A DNA stretch of 64,000 nt, from contig JANAVB010015600.1 of NCBI GenBank assembly GCA_029216955.1, forward strand, positions 36,258,497 to 36,322,496. The letters are read 5' to 3'. Below the pieces are notes generated by a model, which saw only the letters and a list, made by a program, of their open reading frames with translations, had not been told where the DNA came from and searched no databases. The position numbers and the translations under genes were made by a program. Shown here in pieces: positions 41,501 to 56,200 of this stretch (the first letter of the stretch is position 1; each line of letters opens with the position of its first letter). The stretch is from Iris pallida (Eukaryota > Streptophyta > Magnoliopsida > Asparagales > Iridaceae).

Positions 41501-42751
41501 TGTTGTAGTGTAATATGGTATTAGTCTATCTTGACTATAGGTTTACACTAGTACACTTTGTGTGTATTGAACATGACCACTTGAGGTTGTTCTCTTTGTA
41601 CTGACTACATAAGAGAACAAATACTTCTGTTATTATGGATGCTTGTGCTCTTAATCCGGATATAATAACAGACATGTATATGCAGTGTGCATTACTTTGA
41701 CTCATGAAAGAGTGAGATTCATTATGGATCAACAACCTCTATGAATTGGGTAATAATATTGTATGTATGATGGGCTGTTGATTATAAATGGAATCCATGT
41801 CCCGATACATCGGGTTGATGATGTCCCCTTAAGGAGCTCATAAGGATTGTCATGTAAACTCTGCAGGTCGATTATATCCGACATGACAAATAAAGTTGAG
41901 CGGTACTACTTAAGGATAAAAGATGTCGAATCAATATAGTTGTCGGTAACTTAATTTGATCGACGGACATACGATATCTTAACATGGGAGCCAAACGAGC
42001 ATATAATAAAAGGAGCCCACAAACATAATTTGGGATTAGGGAGGTAGTGCAACAATAGCTCATTAGTGGACCGAGCTATTGTTAATGGGGCTGGATTGTG
42101 TGTTCGGGCTGAACACGGGATATCCAGATCCGTTAGGAGGTCTAACCCTAATTTCTCCTTATGGTCCCTGTCGTTGTCTATATATATCCTCTATTCTCTG
42201 GCCGTCATATTACTGATCATAAATCTGAAGCTTTCTCTAAATTCGTGATTCACGTAAGGAGAGAAAGAGAGGGCTGCCAAGGAGAAGAAAAGGTTGGGAG
42301 ATCGTCGCCCACATGACGTCCAACTCGAGGAAGGAATACGTGCAGAAGATCTTGGGGTCGTCCGCTCGAGATTGCCATGAATTACTTATCTTCTTTCCGC
42401 CGCAGGTATAATTCATGAACCCTAGTTTCCGCCTATGAAGGGTTAGAACACGTATTAAATCTGTTTCTTTCTATCGATCAATACGCATACCAAAGTAAGG
42501 GTCCTGGGAATCCCCAGTTCCATCACTTTTGTTACCACCTTGAGGTTAACATGAGTTATGGAGTCAGCTGTAGTGGACCAAAACATTTTCATGAAGTGAA
42601 TTAAATGATGATTGTTGTCACTTCCATTTGACTATTTTTTCTATATACTAAAAAGCAAGTAATATAAATACTTTTAACGCCAAGGGGAGATTGTATTAAA
42701 AGGAAAGGAGAGTTCACCGTCCACTATTTATTATTATTATTGTTATTGTTA

Positions 42752-42800
<49 letters not shown>

Positions 42801-45800
42801 TTTTGTCACTTGTCGTAATAGTTTCAAATTCAATACAATGAAATGAATGTCTTTTTTACTTCTTTGGTATGAGCTAGGATTGCAAATAAACCGAGCTTTA
42901 ACCAAGGCCCTATTCAATGCTTGTGTTCATTAAGAAAGGTCTAGACGCAAGCTCGGAGGAGCCTAAAGTATAAGCTAAAGCTTAGCTCACAACAATATTC
43001 TCGAGCTTGGCTCATGACAGGCTTGTTTAAATTGTCTTTTGAGTTTGACTTTAGCAAAATATTGAGCCAAAATTCTATTATTGCCATTGTAGAAGTTGAT
43101 AACTTGATAGATGTAGCACATATTAAATAGTAAGATAACTATAGAAATGAGCTTTGTGCACAGTATTGGCATCCCTTGGGTGTAACGCTGGCAGCCTTAC
43201 AGCAGCTTCACAATTATGTGGCACCAGAAGTTGATTTGTTGGACGTTTCGGGTAGCTGATCGGTCAACCCTTACAAAGGCTGAAGGGGCTTGCCGTTGCA
43301 TGTGAGACGTTTCGGATTTGCAAGTTACACCATTAGTTATTGAGTAGTTACACCAAGAGTTTTGAGTGTGAACTTACTGCACCGGAATTACATCTGTTCA
43401 GATTCGTAACTCCTGACTGTTCAGTTACTTGGACTAATTTACTAATGAAAATATTCTATTTTCAAGTTCTAGCTCCATGAACTTTTTAGCTTGTCTGTCC
43501 AGCTCGGCTTATTAAACAACGGTAATCATAGTTTCTTCCAGCACACACACCCACACCCACACCCACACCCACATATAAACAAACAAAGTTTCAAAGTTAG
43601 GGGGGACCATGGCATCTCCTGCCTCCCTCTCCCACCGCTCCTGGTAAAGATCTGTTGATGTGAGATGGTTCTTGTGTACCTCTGGTTCTATCAGAAACTT
43701 CAACTATGATCTTGTCACTTTTAACAGGCACTCCCTGAGTCTCTTGCTCATGTCCAAACCATAGTTTAAAGTATCGGCCGATACCGATCCGAAACAGCCG
43801 ATACCGATACGATTTGGCATGTCCCGATCCGATACCGACATTGGGGTTCTCTTTTCCGATCCATTTGGCAAAGAAAATTGAACGAAAAAGACAAATCAAT
43901 AAGGGTTTGAAGCATAATAAGGTTGTAAAAGCATATAAAAGTAGAAAGTGATCGATTGCATGTAAAACAATCAGTAAGGATGACTACTATTTCATTTAAT
44001 TTCAAAACTACTAAGAAATAATACTTAAAATACTTAAAATTATGCCTAAATGTATAAACTATATATTTTAAATGTTAATAATTTATTAATAATTATTTGT
44101 TTTCCGATACCAAAAAATTCGATACTCCGATCCAAAACCGCCGATACTACCGATATTGCCGATACCGATACTCATAGGAATGGTCCAATACCGATACCGA
44201 TACTGCGAACCTTGGTCCAAACCATCTATGCAATTTCTCTTTTCCTTTAATCAAGCTATGACTAACTCTCACAAATATGCTAATTTGTTTATTAATGACC
44301 GGTCATATTATGCTTATCCATCTCACTATTTTAATATTGCCTACACCCACTTTGTGGTGTCTTCTTTCTTGCTTCCAACCATTCTGCCAAAAGTTACTGA
44401 TTATGTAGACATATTTGAAAATAATCCACAAAAGAAAACAAACTGAACAAATACTGCATTTAGTTGCCACACATGCATCTAAGTTCATCCATGAAAAGCT
44501 ATTGCACTATATATGGCAAAATAACCATCAACATACCTGGTTCAAAAGACCTTTGGTTCTATGTGAAGGTTATATCAGAGTGAAATGACTGAACTTTACA
44601 TCAGCAACCTAATCTTCTGTTGAAGAGGTTATTGAAAGAAATTAACCAACTTTTCATGTAGTAGGAGTTTGTGTTTATGGTTCCTCCTTGAAGGGGCTCT
44701 TGCACTAAATTTTTTTTTTTTGTTTAGGAATGAATTTTGCATGTGATCACGTATCAAATAGTTGCATTATAACTGGAATCTACTTTTCAGATATCTTGTG
44801 CAGACAATCAGATCCATCTGTTGAAGATGCCTTCTATGGAGATAATCAGGTCTATCTCTGGAATTAAGGTTTGTTTACATCCATTTCACTCGAGTTCATG
44901 TTGCATTAAAATATGTGTGATGCAGTAATGTTATCAGTCTTGAAGGTGGTTTACTCCATTTACCTTAACGGAAGTATGGTCACTAAAATGCTCTTATGTG
45001 TCATGTCTTCAGCTTCCTTTCTCGTTTCCAAATATATATACAACTTCATGCAGCAATTTTCTGTTCGATCATACTTCTGGTTTAGTTGCTCTTCGCACTG
45101 AAGACTACTGCATACAGTTCTTCAGCTTGCTAAAAAACTTTGAGATTTCACAGGTGATTAAGTTCCTTAGCTTTGTTTATTTCAAGCTGCTATTTTGGTT
45201 TTAGTAGAGTTCCACATGGAATTATATTTTCAAAATTTGATGGAACTTTTGTTTTTTTGCCTTTCCAGGTCCAAATTTGTGAAAGAAACTTTCAGCCTGT
45301 CGATGAAACCACGGTAATGTGTTGATTACTATTACTACTATAATTTTGTTCATCTCAATTTTCTGTTCTAGGAGTAAATATTCTTCTGTTTTGTCATTTT
45401 CATTACCTATTACCTATCTAATGACTTATACATAGAAGTGGTGTAAAGGATGGTATTATGCCATACACGGTTGGTCTGCCAGATTCTGCAGACAACAACA
45501 CGAATGTTTCGCTAGGGGAGCAAGGGTTGCAGGAGAGCAACTTGGTGGTGTTCTTCCTACCCCAAAAATGTGGGATTAAAGCTTTATTGTTGCTTCTGTA
45601 GCTTGGTGGTATTGTCCACCTCATAAAATGTTTTACATTTTGTTTCCACTAGTTGAATTCCAGTATCAAACTAATCGTACTTCTGCGCAAATCAATCATG
45701 CCCAAATTTAGTAATTGGCATCTGCATTTGAAAAAGTGTATGATTTGTCATATACTTATTTAAAATTTCTTTGTATATGGTTATTGTGCTTCACTGCTGG

Positions 45801-47165
45801 CCTATTATCTAAATACTGAAGGTGTGCCCTACAATAGGGGTGAGCATTCGGTTTATTCCGCTAATGGAATCTGGATTTCACCAAACAGCACTAGACTGCA
45901 AACCATAAAAAGTAAAACCAAACCGAACCGCACTGATCAGAACCGAACTGGTTCGGTCCAGTTCGGTTTATATGGTTGTTTCGGTTGGACTGGGTACATT
46001 TTTCTGGGCTGGGCCTTTACCTTCTATATCTAATTTCAGTAACAGTAGGTTTTAAAACAACAACTTTTTCAGGGTTCATTTTGAAACTTCTATTTTTTGG
46101 TTAAATGTCACATATTTTTGGTTAAATGTCTTTTCTTTTTCTCTTTTCTTTTTTGGTTAAATGTCTGCTAGACTTCTTGTGCCATCTTGGTTGATAAAAA
46201 TGGAAATTTAACAACAAAATTGCAGCAAACTCACAAATAACGTACTGTAAAATAAATTAGAAGATAAAACTCATCGCACCATAAGAATACAATAAAACAA
46301 ATTAGATACAAAATTATTACAAGAGTGGTTAGTTCAGCATCAAATATACAAATTATGTAACTTCAGCAAATTACAAATATAAGTTTCTAAATGGTGCAGA
46401 ACATCAAAGGGCAACATCTATGTAGCTAATGGCAGTGTTAAAGAGCAACACCATAGCCTATTGTCACAAAAAATTACAGCACCTCAAAGATTGCATCTTC
46501 AACAAGGGAAAGCAAGCACAGCAGCAGAAGAACTTGACACAGTCACCAATTCAAGTCACCGAAGTAGCAAATTTATGAAGAGTTTCTCTTACAATTAAGA
46601 TCATAGCAAGACCCAATATAATGGGTTTTTGTTAACTTCCCCAAATAATGAGTATTTGTTCTTCTTGATACTTGCCTAAATATGAACTTCTGCAAAATTT
46701 ATGAACAACATACTGTAAAATAGAAATTATGAAACAGAACTTGTGTTGGTTCCAAAAGATATAAGTTAGTAACATTAGATCTGCTAGTGTATGATCTACC
46801 AATTTGATTTTTCAGAAGTTTTATCTTTTTTCAAGATCCAAAGATCCTAAATCAAACTTAACCTTAAAAAAAGGGGAAAAAACTTAGCAAATGTAGCCAA
46901 GATCCACAGCTCTTCTATGATAAATTCAAATTTCCATCTATTAGATCATTCACAACCAGATTTGACGGAAAGTTAACCTAGATAACTACATAAAACTTTA
47001 AATAAACATAATCTATATGCTAAATCAAGCCCCAAAGAAAAGTAAATAGTCAAAAGTCAATCTATATGAAAAAAATCAACAAAAGGATAAATACCCAAAA
47101 ATTAAACTAGAGGTGTGATAGCCGATGTAGCTGACATTTGTTTTTGTAAACTAGATTAGAGGAGA

Positions 47166-47222
<57 letters not shown>

Positions 47223-50200
47223 TGGAGAGATTTGTTAAGAAAGAGGAGGCGGATTTCTGGAGAGATTTGTTAAGAAAGAGGAGGCGGATTTGTTAAGAAA
47301 GAGGAGGCGGATGAAGAGAGTGAAGGGATAGTGTTTGGTTTCTTTTTGATATATATCACATATATACTGCAGTTGAAAACTTGTAAATAAACAATTTGGT
47401 TTGCGGTTCGGTTCGATTTACAGATTCAAAAACCGCAAACCGAACCGAAAAACCGTAAACCAGACCGCAGTGCGGAAAACCGAACCTAATAACCTATTTC
47501 GGTTTGGTTTGCGGTTTGGAACCATTTAGTGCTCACCCCTACCCTACAATGTATGAAAACCTATGGTTTTCCTAATCTAAAACCAAATTAGCATCTTCTT
47601 AGAACTTTGTGCTATTAATATTTCTATCAATCAAAGCTTTCGATGGAGAAAGCCTATTTAAATCATTCACAAAAAATATGTTTAAAACTTTAAACTTCAA
47701 ATTATTCATGATTATTCTTGCTTGTAACACTAAAGAGTAGGATTACAAAATGAAGAATGTTTCCTGGAACTAAAGATTGTCATATAGTCAAAAGCCATTA
47801 CCGTGTCCGTGTGCATACTTGCCACCGTGTCTTCATGTGCCAAATTGATAATGCAGGATACCTATGTATATGATATATGGGAGTAATGTAAATATATTAA
47901 GTCCAGTGGGCTGTATGTGTTTGTTGATAAATATCCATGCATGCTTGTGTGTTCTGTGTACTATATATAGTGTGAGTTTATGGAATGTCACTATAATTTA
48001 AAGTTTAGCAGCCTATGTTGTTCTGTAGATCTTGATATATATATATATATTTACTTAAATTGCTCCAGATGTTTGTGGCTCTGATGGCTCTTTCTGCGGA
48101 TGGCGCTATGATGGGTACTGTTGACGTTAGACTTCCTGAAGAGGGATTAGGGGGTCTGGTGAGTCTAAAATTTTGGACACATGGTTCGCGGATTGGAGAA
48201 TACAACTTAAGCACTGTCATATATGAGCCTCACAGGTTACAATTCATTAATCTTTTTATCAATATATGGTTTTTGGAATGTCTCATGCATGATAAATCTT
48301 TTTATGATTCTCAGTTAATATTGGAAAGTTGTGAGCTAAGTCACACATCCTGCCATGTGTACCCTAAACCATTTTATTGCAACTTACAAACATCTATTGT
48401 CTTGCATCGAAGCCATGCGTAAAGGACTTGTTTATGAACTTGATGGTCACTCTTGCCTTGGTGCTAATTTCCTGACAAGTCCAACTATTGGCCTGGGAGC
48501 CTTTCTATAAAATCTGGAACGCCCGTTGGCGGATGAGGAAATCTTCTGTCTCAGTTGAAAAACATAAGAGCATGCAATCAGAGAGAAATGTAGATGAAAG
48601 GAACTTTTTCCCTCCTAGAGCAGTGCGTAGACGAATGGGAAACTTTTAGGAGTCACATTCATTGGAAGCTCAATATTAAGCTGAATCACACTCCCTATGG
48701 TTACTTATTCCTTCCACTATGAATATTTAAACTAGCTTCTTCTGTGAAGATTGTGGGGCACATCCGTCAGCGTTTTCGGATTTACTTAAGAAACCTTCTA
48801 TTTTGCTCTCTTGTATTCCACAATGCCTTGTGGAGCATAAGTTATTTGAAACAATTTTGTATTACTAACTAGGAGTCCGAATATGTAATGAAACTTGCAG
48901 CTTTTATATACACATCTGGTGCTTAAATTATAACTGGCATGAAAAGATGTTAGGAGAAGGTAAAACCAAGGAGAAGGTCCCATGATATAAGATGTTAGGA
49001 GAAGGTTCCATGATGTAAGATGTTAGGAGAAGGTTCCATGATTGAAGATGTTTGTTGATGATATTCTACTGGTCAACGAGGACGAAGAAGGGTTATATGC
49101 TAAAATGGAAGTGTGGAGATAAACATTGGAATATAAGGGTTTCAAAATTAGTGTGACGAAAACATAGTATATGAAATGTATTTTCAATTGAAGCCAAATA
49201 GAAATGTGGTGGTACATATAGATGGAGAAGAGTTACCTGGGAGTGATCGGTTCTTGGTATTTAGGATGAATCATTCATTATGGAGAGATTGAAGTATGTT
49301 GTGCATAGAATTAAAATGAGATGGTCGAAATAGATGGGTGCTTCTAGAGTAATTTATGATCACATTATCCTTTGAAGTTGAAAGAAATCCTATAAACGGC
49401 GCCATGTTTTCTGGCTTGAAGTATTTGGCAATGAAGAAACACCCAAAATATTAGCGTAGCCAACATGAGATTACTAAGATGGACGAGTGGCAATATATAT
49501 TAGAAGACTGGATAAGAAATGAGAGTACTCATGGAAAACTTGGAAGTGACTCCAATTGAGTATAAAATGGGAGAAAATAGTCTTTTTAGGTGGTTTGGAC
49601 ATGTTCAATGTAGCCGATAGATGCTCCGGTAAGGGGATACGATCGGAGTTAAAGGACCCTCTAGAAGTAGAGGTAGGCCTAAACAAACATGTATTGACGT
49701 TTTAAAGAAGGATATGGTTTTTGTTAGTGTTAAGAGTGGATATGGTCCTTACTAGAGCTTATTGATAGAAACAGATTCAAATAGCTGATCCCAAATAATT
49801 GGGATAGAGGCTTTGTTGGTGGTTGTATTTTGTCTCTAGTAACAATTGATATATTGCTGTCTGCTGCATCACTTAGAATGGTTGTGTTACTTCCTTTTAC
49901 TGACAGTAGGTATGCCAAGCAGTGGCTCCATGTTTAGGAACCATTCTAAACAATAGCTTTCAGTATAAGAAATGGGCTCCATGTTTCTTTGTTAGGCTTG
50001 CACATCCTCTTTTAAGGAGTTGAACACCACCTATTATTTGGCCTTCACTGCCAGTTTTCAATCCGAAGAAGTGCTTCCCTGTTTCAAGGCTACTCTCTAA
50101 AGGTTTGGACAATATGGCTTAAACAACAATCCTCCATTACTAACTTTTGCTTTTAATTCAGTCACCTATGCAACATGGGAACAACTACAAGTTAATTTCT

Positions 50201-53200
50201 ATTCGCAGGCAAAATCAAAGTTCGCATTTCTGCGTTAGCTTTTTATGCCTACTTATTCGGTTATTCCCATGCTTTGTTTTGCAAAGATGGAAAGTTTGAA
50301 TTTTGTACTACTGTGTTTTACTGAATTAGAAGAGTGAATCACCTTGGACGAAAATTGCCTATTTGTACAACCTTAGAGAGAGAGCCTCATAATTCTACTC
50401 AAAGAGTTTGCATTCTTAATGTTAGTCAAAGCATCGATATTTATAAATTACTACCAGAGGTTTGAACCTTAGCCAACACAACTTGTGGTTTGAGTTTCAG
50501 CTGGTCCATTGAGAGCAGTGTCTGATGTCACAATAATCTTTTTCTCATCCTATTATATAAACTTGCATACATAATTTTTATTATTCCTCTCGACCTTGAG
50601 TGTACATTTGTTCAATTAGTAATCTTGTTCTCTTATATAGCATTGGATTTTTATCTTTTAGTAGGAAATCCCTTCACTGACATGAAAACACAACATTGTA
50701 TCTTCATCAAATGGATATTTCATAACCTATTCCAGAGATGGTGACTAAATTTATTACTTCTTACTTTTTATGTGCATGAATTATTGCTCACTCCACAAGA
50801 CAAGGGCATTAATTGATAAATAGGGTCGTTGTTGGGTTGGGTCTGACAGTGCTTGTCCTGGATCTGTAACTCGTACTGGTCTAAGTTTTGGGCTCGAGCG
50901 CTACCCATATAAGCTCTCGGCTAGCATCGGGTTCGGTTCATCTACATAGATACCGGACCTACCCAATCGCCAATTAAATTCAGGTTGACTTTCGGTTTTC
51001 ACTACAATATATTAAAAAGAGATTAAAAATATAATTTTATACTTTATTTAACTTTTTTGCATTGGAGCCCGGAGCCCGGCCTGGGACCTGATCCTAGTTG
51101 TTTAGGATTTATATGACCATACTCTACCTGCTTTGAGGAACAAGCCAGGTCCGGGTATAATCGGGTGGGGTCAAGGGACGGATTTGGGTTGTCGGGTCTA
51201 AATAACAGCCCTGTTGATAAGATATATTTTAATGATAATGTCTTGCTGCTTTATATGTAGTATAACATGTCAGAAGAGATATTGTAGTATAGGATAAGGC
51301 ATTCTGAGAAGAGAGGTATGCCTCTGAAATGTATAAGCTCATATAGGCATCCATTTCAAGCTCCTTGCCAATTCCTTTTTTTTAAAAAATTTCATGGTCT
51401 CTAGTTCTTGTACAAAACATTTCCTTTTAGTCCCTACCATGAAAGTACTTTTTCTTACGTGACAAGGTTGGCTTTCTGATATAGACCAATTTAGATGACG
51501 TTGTGTATAAATAGATTTTTAGTGCTAAGTTGTCTTTTCTTTTGTGTTTAGTGATAGTGGAATTTCTTCTCTTGCATTCCGACCCAGCCATGCAATGGCT
51601 GCAACATCTTCTTTTGGTGGTGAATTCAAGGTAATGAATACCTTTGTACTTCCTGATGTCATCTACTTTGTTTTGTTAATGTATATGTGTACATTCTATA
51701 TTTGTTTTATCTTTTTTAGGTCTGGGTCCATTATGGCTCCATTCAACCCAAAGATGGAAACTGTCAAGCGCAAGAGAAATCTGGATGGAGATGTCAGTCT
51801 GTTGGTTCATACAAGTATGTATTTGATTTCTTTTTTGCTATTTTGGTAGGGTTCTTCCATTTCATCATCGATATCATGAAGATTTGTTAAATGTATTGGA
51901 TAGGCATGATCACGTGGTAAACAATAATCTCATTGTAAGAACATCCCCATGTTCTAAATACTCGCAATGTACGTACACGGCTATCGTTGATTGTTTTTGC
52001 TTTTGATCATACTGATTCAAGCGAATTGTGCAAAGGGGGAAGAAGTGACCATGAATAATCTCATTTATTATAGTAAACAAACTAACAAACATCTGAACAA
52101 TATCTATGTTTATGTATATTCTTCATTTTGTTAATGAAGAGGATATTACTTGGCCCAGCAATAAGGCTTTGGTGCTTGCATCGTAATTCATGGAGGATGC
52201 CGGTTCTAGTCGTGGAAACAACCTCTCCATATATTTGGGGGATGCTATGTATCCCCTGACCCATCATTAGCGGGTGTATCATGCCATTTTGATGCTTTTT
52301 TCATTTTGTCAATGGAAGTGGTTGGCTATGCGGCCTTTCTAGCCATTTCCCTTGTAAAAACTGAAAAAAAGAAACAGTTGAGATGCCTTTGGTATTCTGG
52401 ACGTTTTTAGTTGTATACTTGTAATTTTTAGTTAACCATGCGCAGGACATATTGCCTTGTAGATTGGGGGGAAAAATGGTAACTGTAGTCATTAGATTGA
52501 AGTTTCCGCAGAAAAATTTCTGAGGTTAATGTATTGAGGGGCCATGTTATGCTTGTTATGGACGTGAAACAAAGACCTGAAAGTTATACTTGATTTGACC
52601 ATAGGGTTGGGGGACTATTATGAGTTTTATAAGGAATAATTGTGTTTGTTTACTATGGCTAGTATCTGTAACAAGGACATCTAGCCGGGATGAAAGTGTG
52701 GTCTGCATTATGCATTGGCAATATAACAATGATGGAACTAGAAGAGAGTTTGCAGAGCTGGGAATCAAGAAAACCAAAACGCATTTTAAGTTCACAAAAC
52801 ACTAACATTTGTAGCTTCAAAACAATTTGTGGATATATGAATATAATATTCAGCTACTACATGTGAGCACAATATACTAAGCAGGCATGTATTAGGCATA
52901 GTTTATGGATAGGTCCTTTTTTTTTTCTTCGGAAGTAGCAGCAGCCTCACACTCAAGGTGGTTTATAAGAGATGGTTGGGGGGAAAATCAGATAAGCAAG
53001 CTATTATGTATTGACATTGCAACAAGGATATGAATAGCTCCTTTTCTTTTAACTTGTTTACCCTGCAACTGGTGCTTCTGAACCGAAGTTGCTGTTATAT
53101 CATATAGTAGATAGGAAGACAAATCAACATTAGTTGGGTAAGAAATATCCATATACAGGATACAATTATAGACAGAAGGATATTGCCATATTGCTAAAAG

Positions 53201-56200
53201 TTTAAATTGTCTAAAATTACTTGGATAAAAGCCAAATTCTGCATTGATTTGGATAGTCATTGTTTGTAGAATATAAGTTAATATAGTACACCTGATAGTG
53301 CACTATTGTTAGTAATACAAGGATTTCATATGCACGTGTACATATGTAGATAGTTGCTACACGAATGGAAGGTCATCCACTGAGCAAAGGACTTTGTTGA
53401 GCTAAATTATCCATTTTTTCACTTCAATTTCACTTGTTTAATGTGTTTTGACTATCCAAACTATTTGTTTTTTACTTTTAGACAATCAAAGATGTGTAGA
53501 TAACATCGTCGTCCATCGATCGGTTGCCAAGATGGTTCATTTGTATATACTGGACAAGTTGTTAGAATTTATATGGATGTAATACTTGATTGTAGCTGAC
53601 GGTGATACTGAAATCTGCTCTGTTAACATGTAACAGTTAACATGCTTTTTTGTCATGATAATTGAGTCCGTAGTTGACTCTGATCTAGATTAGATCTGGC
53701 AAATGACAGGAAGTTGAGTTCTCAAACATGGAGTATACAACATTTTAACATAATATAGAGTTCGTTGCTAGTCATAATTTATTTGTATACAAATGGGTTC
53801 TATGACTTAACCTGATATATTCACTTGATGGATCTGGGAACTTGCTGAACTACGGCTCACTGTTCTAAAAGGCAGTCTAAGCGGCCGCCTAGGCGCTAGG
53901 CGCCTGGTATCCGCCCGATGCCCACCTAGGCGTCCGCCTAGACCCCCCGACGCCTAGACCCCCCGAGTCCGACTATGCATTTTTTTGGGGTTTATGGACT
54001 TTTTCTGCAATTTTCAGTCGGTTTATATTATTTATTTTTTAACCGCCTAGATCTAGGCGGTCGCCTAGGCGGGTTAGGCGCTAGGCGGCGGGTGCCCGCC
54101 TGACTAGCGCCTAGCGCTTTTCACAACCTTGCTACGGCTAGACCTAAACAAACTTCGATTGAAACATTGGAAATGAATATAGCATTTGCTGAATTGAGAG
54201 GAAGATGGCCTATAGCGCGGAAGTTTGTAAGAAAAGAACAAGAAATGCTACCCTAAATATATGACATAGCCTAAAACTATTTGGTTACAACATCTGGCTA
54301 TGTCGCTCGGACACGGCAAAATGATGTCCGTATCCGTACTTGCAGTAACTACATTTGAATTTATTTGAAAATGTCTATGTACCCGTATCCTTGTCTGTGC
54401 AACATAGGCGTCAGGTAATCAAACACTTTCTTTTATGCATACTCAGTTGAGCTTTGCTTTTTTTAGGTGATTAGGTTACTTGATTCTGATTTAAATGGCG
54501 ATTAATTAGTAAATTGATTGGATTAAACTGCTGTTTCGTGTTTTGTTGAGATCATTGCTCTTAGATTGCCAAAGCTAGGTAGTTTACTTGGCTTGGTAAT
54601 AAAATAATGTCTGATTTATGTCTATGTTGCCCATTTATGTCTCTGGCTGGAAGTTTCAAGCATACAAAATAAATGATAAATCTTTGGGATCTTGGAATGG
54701 TGACTTATTAAAAGAATTAAACTAAATGTCTTTTCTGATTAATACATATAACAATCTTCACAACAACAATAACAAAGCCTTTATCCAATGTTTTGAGGTC
54801 GGCTCTTTGAGCCCTTTTCTTCCACTCAATTCTGTTAAGAGCTATGTCCTTTGTAACACTAACAAAATCTATATCCTTCCTAAAACTTCAATTCATGTTC
54901 GTTTTGGCCTAGCGGTAGGCTTTAACTACTATCTTATTGCTTCTCCTAAACGAAATATCTATTGGTTTATGCTGCACGTGTCCAAACCACCTAAGCCACT
55001 TTTCTCTCATCTTGTCCTCAATTGGTGCCACCTCCAACTTTCCAATAATACACTCATTTCTTATTCTATGTTTAAGATATTGCTAGTCATCCATCTTAGC
55101 AATTTCATTTTTGCTATACTAATTTTCTTGACATGTTTCTTAATAGCACAACACCACGTAGAATGTTCATATTCAAAGGTATCTTTCATGGAGTTGCAAG
55201 AAAATGGTGAGTATCAACTGCTAGATTGTTTGAGGAATTCGCACAGGGAAATTGTTATTGAAAAGGTCAACTAGTCTATAAAGGGGATGAGGTCACTAGC
55301 ATGCTTGTGATAGTAGGTAGGAGAGCCTCAACAGCTATCTGTATCTGCATCTGCAGATTCGATTCTCATTTGCAAGTGCATCAAATTAAAGCAAATTGCA
55401 GATGCGTTTGAAGTAGCAGTAAATAATCATTAGCTACAGGATGCAAGGGACTGCTGACTTTTGATACACATCACTTGACCTTCTAATGTGATGAACTTCA
55501 GTGTAAGATTACTACACCAAGAATGGTTTCACGAAACTCAAGTTCATTTCACTAAACAGAATAACTTAATCTGAAGAAATTGAGAAAAGCCTATAGGAAT
55601 CATGAATGATTTGGACTGGATAGTAGGTTATGAGCAAAACTTGACAGTGACCAGGAAAATATGTAATAACCTGTAAGAACAATAACATTCTAAAGCAAAG
55701 GATTAGTTCGGAGAAAGAACAGAAATCTGCTGGGTATGGGAGCTGATTAGGGGAGATAATAAGAAATGTTTATGCTTGAATAAGCCTAGATGAGGATCCG
55801 AGAAATCCTGAAGCCAGACGTCATAACATAAGCATGCAAAGTGATGGGAATCTCACAAGCATTATAAGATGGAATGCGGCGTTCCGGTGCCAGGAGGCTC
55901 TTTCTTACAGAGGTTATGGTATCAAAGACTAAATTTGAAATCTCAAACTAGATAAAAGGAAATGACATGATTATGTCCCTTTATATTTCTAAAGAGCTAG
56001 TTATCAACAGGTCTGTCTTGTAAGTGAAGATAGCACAAGGTGGTAAACCCCATATGAGTTATACAAATTTTAGCAGGCTCTAAGATGCTGTAACATACCC
56101 ACTTTTCTAGGTCGTCTAGCCATGTAAAGCATTCCTTGACAACTTAGTTTCTTCTAAATGGAGTAATCCTTGCAAGGCATGGCTATAAGCTACAATAGTT

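Larger units (their letters stand above)
34256..42525 (+). mobile_element. Ty1/Copia retrotransposon, full length but decayed (8270 bp)
   Basis: Two LTRs of 1269 and 1267 bp (34256-35524, 41259-42525) start TGTTAGGG and end CCATCA. They are flanked by CTTTT at 34251-34255 and 42526-42530, a clean 5-bp target duplication. A methionine-tRNA primer site (TGGTATCAGAGCCA) follows the first LTR, and a purine tract precedes the second. The order gag, protease, integrase, RT, RNase H identifies Copia. By eye the LTRs differ at some 36 sites plus a 2-bp indel, about 3%, so it is older than the Tat element. It lies in intron 5 of WDR75 in the same direction as the gene. Confidence 0.95.

Noticed and set aside
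54726..55274. 182-codon plus-strand frame
   Set aside because: It lies across a reversed LINE 3' end and reads its antisense strand.
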